Translations under genes and position numbers: made by a program
Notes under the pieces: model-generated
Seen by the model: the letters and a program-made list of their open reading frames with translations, nothing else
What the model was told of the DNA's origin: nothing
Database searches by the model: none
Shown here: positions 12,817 to 14,399 of the stretch, piece by piece
Layout: every line of letters starts with the position of its first letter
Position numbering within the stretch: position 1 is the stretch's first letter
Assembly: GCA_029059965.1 (NCBI GenBank)
Contig: JAIDUY010000105.1
Coordinates: 1 to 14,399, forward strand
Length of the DNA: 14,399 nt
Direction of reading: 5' to 3'
Origin: Muribaculaceae bacterium
Lineage (GTDB): Bacteria > Bacteroidota > Bacteroidia > Bacteroidales > Muribaculaceae

Positions 12817-14283
12817 ATGGCAATGACTATCAAAGACCTCAAGCCGGCACTGGTTTTCTCCATCTTCGACCGGATTACCCAGGTGCCCCGCCCTTCCAAG
12901 AAAGAAGACAAAATACGTAAGTTCCTCCTCGACTTCGCTGCCGAGAACGGCATCGCCGTGCGCACCGACGAAATCGGCAACGTGGCCATGACCGCTCCCG
13001 CTACCCCCGGTTGCGAAAACGCTCCCACGGTGGTCATGCAGGCCCACATGGACATGGTCTGCGAGAGCAACGACAAGAACTTCGACTTCGAAAACAACCC
13101 CATCACCACCATCGTCGACGGCGAATGGCTCCGTGCCGACGGAACAACCCTCGGTGCAGACAACGGCATCGGAATGGCGGCTGCGCTCGCCGTGCTGGTC
13201 GATAAGGACCTCGTGCACGGACCCGTGGAGGCTCTCTTCACCGTTGACGAAGAGACCGGACTCACCGGCGCCAACAACCTCGGCGACGGCATGATCGAGG
13301 GTGACATCCTCCTTAATCTCGACTCCGAGGACGACGCCGAAATCTTCGTAGGCTGCGCCGGCGGCGTCGACACCACCTGCACATTCTCCTACAAGCGTTC
13401 CTTCTCGCCCACCGACTTCCACTTCTTCAAGTTCGAAGTTCTCGGCGGTCTCGGCGGACACTCCGGCGGCGACATCCATCTCGGTCGCGCCAACGCCAAC
13501 AAGCTCCTGGCTCGCTTCCTCTACAAGCTCAGCCTCGAGCACGAAATCTCCCTGTGCGAAATCGACGGCGGCAACCTCCGCAACGCCATTCCCCGCGCCG
13601 CACATGCCGTATTCGGCGTGCACACCAACAGCAAGGAGCAGGTGCGCGTAGAGTTCAACAAGTTCGTGGCCGACATCGAGACCGAGTACGCCGGCATCGA
13701 GCCCACACTCAAGTTCGAGCTCGGCACCGTCGACCGTCCCGAATACGCTGTCGACTCCGACACAACCATGCACCTCATCGAAGCCCTCTACAGCGCACCC
13801 CACGGAGTAGTCTCCATGAGCCGTGACCTCGAAGGCCTCGTAGAGACCTCGACCAACCTCGCTTCCGTCAAGATGCTGCCCGACAGCAAAATTCTGGTGA
13901 CAACCTCCCAGCGCTCCAGCGTCGAGAGCCGCAAGTGGGACATCGCCCGTCAGGTCGAAGCCCTCTTCCGCCTCGCAGGCGCCGAAGTGAGCCACGGCGA
14001 CGGATATCCCGGATGGGCTCCCGACATGAACAGCCGCATCATGCACATCGCATCCGACGCCTACGAGGAACTCTACGGCATCAAGCCCGCCATCAAGGCC
14101 ATCCACGCCGGCCTCGAGTGCGGCCTGTTCCGCTCGAAGTATCCCCACCTCGACATGATTTCCTTCGGCCCGACGCTGCGCGACGTTCATTCGCCCGGCG
14201 AACGCATGCACATCCCCGCCGTCGAGCGCTTCTGGTGCCAGCTCACACGCACACTCGAAAAAGTGGCGAAGCTCGGCAAGTAA
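12817..14283 (+). CDS. pepD: Cytosol non-specific dipeptidase (PepD, M20C)
   Basis: PepD is a zinc metallopeptidase that cleaves dipeptides such as Xaa-His and many unspecific dipeptides in the cytoplasm, feeding amino-acid recycling. At 488 residues it fits the family (about 485). The metal and catalytic residues are all visible: H77 and D79 in MQAHMDMVC, D115 in GTTLGADNGIG, E145 and E146 in FTVDEETGLTGA, D169 in LNLDSEDDA, and H458 in DVHSPGERMHIP. GGLGGHSGGDIHLGRANA marks the lid/dimer domain. No signal peptide is present. ATG 12817 is chosen; ATG 12823 (MTIKDLKP) is two codons later and also possible. It is divergent from the small membrane gene and appears to stand alone or head a short operon with the reading frame that follows. 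Confidence 0.96.
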   Translation: MAMTIKDLKPALVFSIFDRITQVPRPSKKEDKIRKFLLDFAAENGIAVRTDEIGNVAMTAPATPGCENAPTVVMQAHMDMVCESNDKNFDFENNPITTIVDGEWLRADGTTLGADNGIGMAAALAVLVDKDLVHGPVEALFTVDEETGLTGANNLGDGMIEGDILLNLDSEDDAEIFVGCAGGVDTTCTFSYKRSFSPTDFHFFKFEVLGGLGGHSGGDIHLGRANANKLLARFLYKLSLEHEISLCEIDGGNLRNAIPRAAHAVFGVHTNSKEQVRVEFNKFVADIETEYAGIEPTLKFELGTVDRPEYAVDSDTTMHLIEALYSAPHGVVSMSRDLEGLVETSTNLASVKMLPDSKILVTTSQRSSVESRKWDIARQVEALFRLAGAEVSHGDGYPGWAPDMNSRIMHIASDAYEELYGIKPAIKAIHAGLECGLFRSKYPHLDMISFGPTLRDVHSPGERMHIPAVERFWCQLTRTLEKVAKLGK

Positions 14284-14287
14284 GCCG

Positions 14288-14399
14288 GTGAGGAAATTCG
14301 CCGCCATAGCTGCACTCTGCGCCGTCCTGCCCCTTCCGGGCAGGACGGACGCAGCTGTGCAAGCACCCGCCGACTCGACTGGACTTGTCGACGACTGCT
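14288..14399 (+). CDS. Possible exported protein, 3' end beyond window
   Basis: A frame opening with GTG 14288, four bases after the pepD stop, reads to the window end without a stop (37 codons). It begins MRKFAAIAALCAVLPLPG and continues RTDAAVQAPADSTG, a good Sec signal peptide with a basic start, a hydrophobic core and a probable cleavage near TDA-A. No domain can be named from so short a piece. The DNA here also forms a strong hairpin (14312-14360), so the stretch could instead be an untranslated terminator region. Confidence 0.5.
   Translation, partial: MRKFAAIAALCAVLPLPGRTDAAVQAPADSTGLVDDC
14312..14360 (+). terminator. GC-rich hairpin after pepD, alternative to coding
   Basis: CCGTCCTGCCC (14322-14332) pairs perfectly with GGGCAGGACGG (14338-14348) around CTTCC. 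CTGCG with CGCAG and GCAC with GTGC extend it with small bulges to about 20 bp. It lies 29 bases after the pepD stop. There is no U-tract. It overlaps the possible signal-peptide frame. Confidence 0.3.

Noticed and set aside
12748..14307. 519-residue open frame on the minus strand opposite pepD
   Set aside because: It is the antisense shadow of a GC-rich gene whose product has all PepD metal-binding residues; its translation is Gly/Val/Glu-rich with no family features.
1..14399. CRISPR arrays, tRNA/rRNA genes, transposases, phage or plasmid functions
   Set aside because: I found no repeat-spacer pattern, no cloverleaf-like sequence and no mobile-element protein in any frame.

Overview
The window is GC-rich chromosomal DNA from the phylum Bacteroidota, most likely order Bacteroidales. 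A high-GC gut family such as Muribaculaceae or Rikenellaceae is my best guess; the family is inference. The support is a DUF6377-type regulator, an adjacent pair of glycine-lipid acyltransferases (GlsA/GlsB type), and short AT-rich intergenic gaps carrying the Bacteroidota sigma -7 motif TAnnTTTG. There is no rRNA, tRNA, CRISPR array, insertion sequence or phage gene that I can see. Bases 1-46 are not genomic: they are a degraded Nextera (Tn5) sequencing adapter left on a contig end, so the first gene is cut by the assembly.

Layout. (A) 48-950 (+): 3' part of a membrane-anchored TPR/DUF6377 regulator, followed by a 328-base AT-rich gap with a possible small transcript and a bidirectional terminator. 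(B) 1279-3052 (-): a three-gene operon of a degenerate NAD-epimerase-like protein, a GT42/DUF115-like glycosyltransferase and a two-helix membrane peptide. (C) 3154-6337 (+): glsA-like, glsB-like and purB, each joined by a 4-base ATGA overlap. (D) 6409-8333 (-): a polysaccharide deacetylase-like gene overlapping an AAC(3)-fold N-acetyltransferase gene. (E) 8472-9759 (+): a stand-alone acyl carrier protein and a KAS III (FabH-like) synthase, divergent from D. (F) 9746-11722 (-): a GT4 glycosyltransferase and a TupA-like ATP-grasp protein. (G) 11814-12631 (-): a small conserved membrane protein and an OmpH/Skp-like lipoprotein. (H) 12817-14283 (+): PepD dipeptidase, then the start of a possible exported protein cut by the window end.

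How the genes may work together. B, D, E and F look like scattered cell-surface glycan functions: sugar transfer, de-N-acetylation, N-acylation, ATP-dependent ligation and a dedicated ACP/KAS III pair that could make an unusual short acyl group. C makes amino-acid lipids of the membrane, and G handles outer-membrane protein biogenesis. The most interesting hypothesis is that D and E, which share one 138-base divergent promoter region, form a deacetylate-and-reacylate module for a surface sugar. That is inference from gene neighbourhood. Individual family calls are well supported; substrates are not known.
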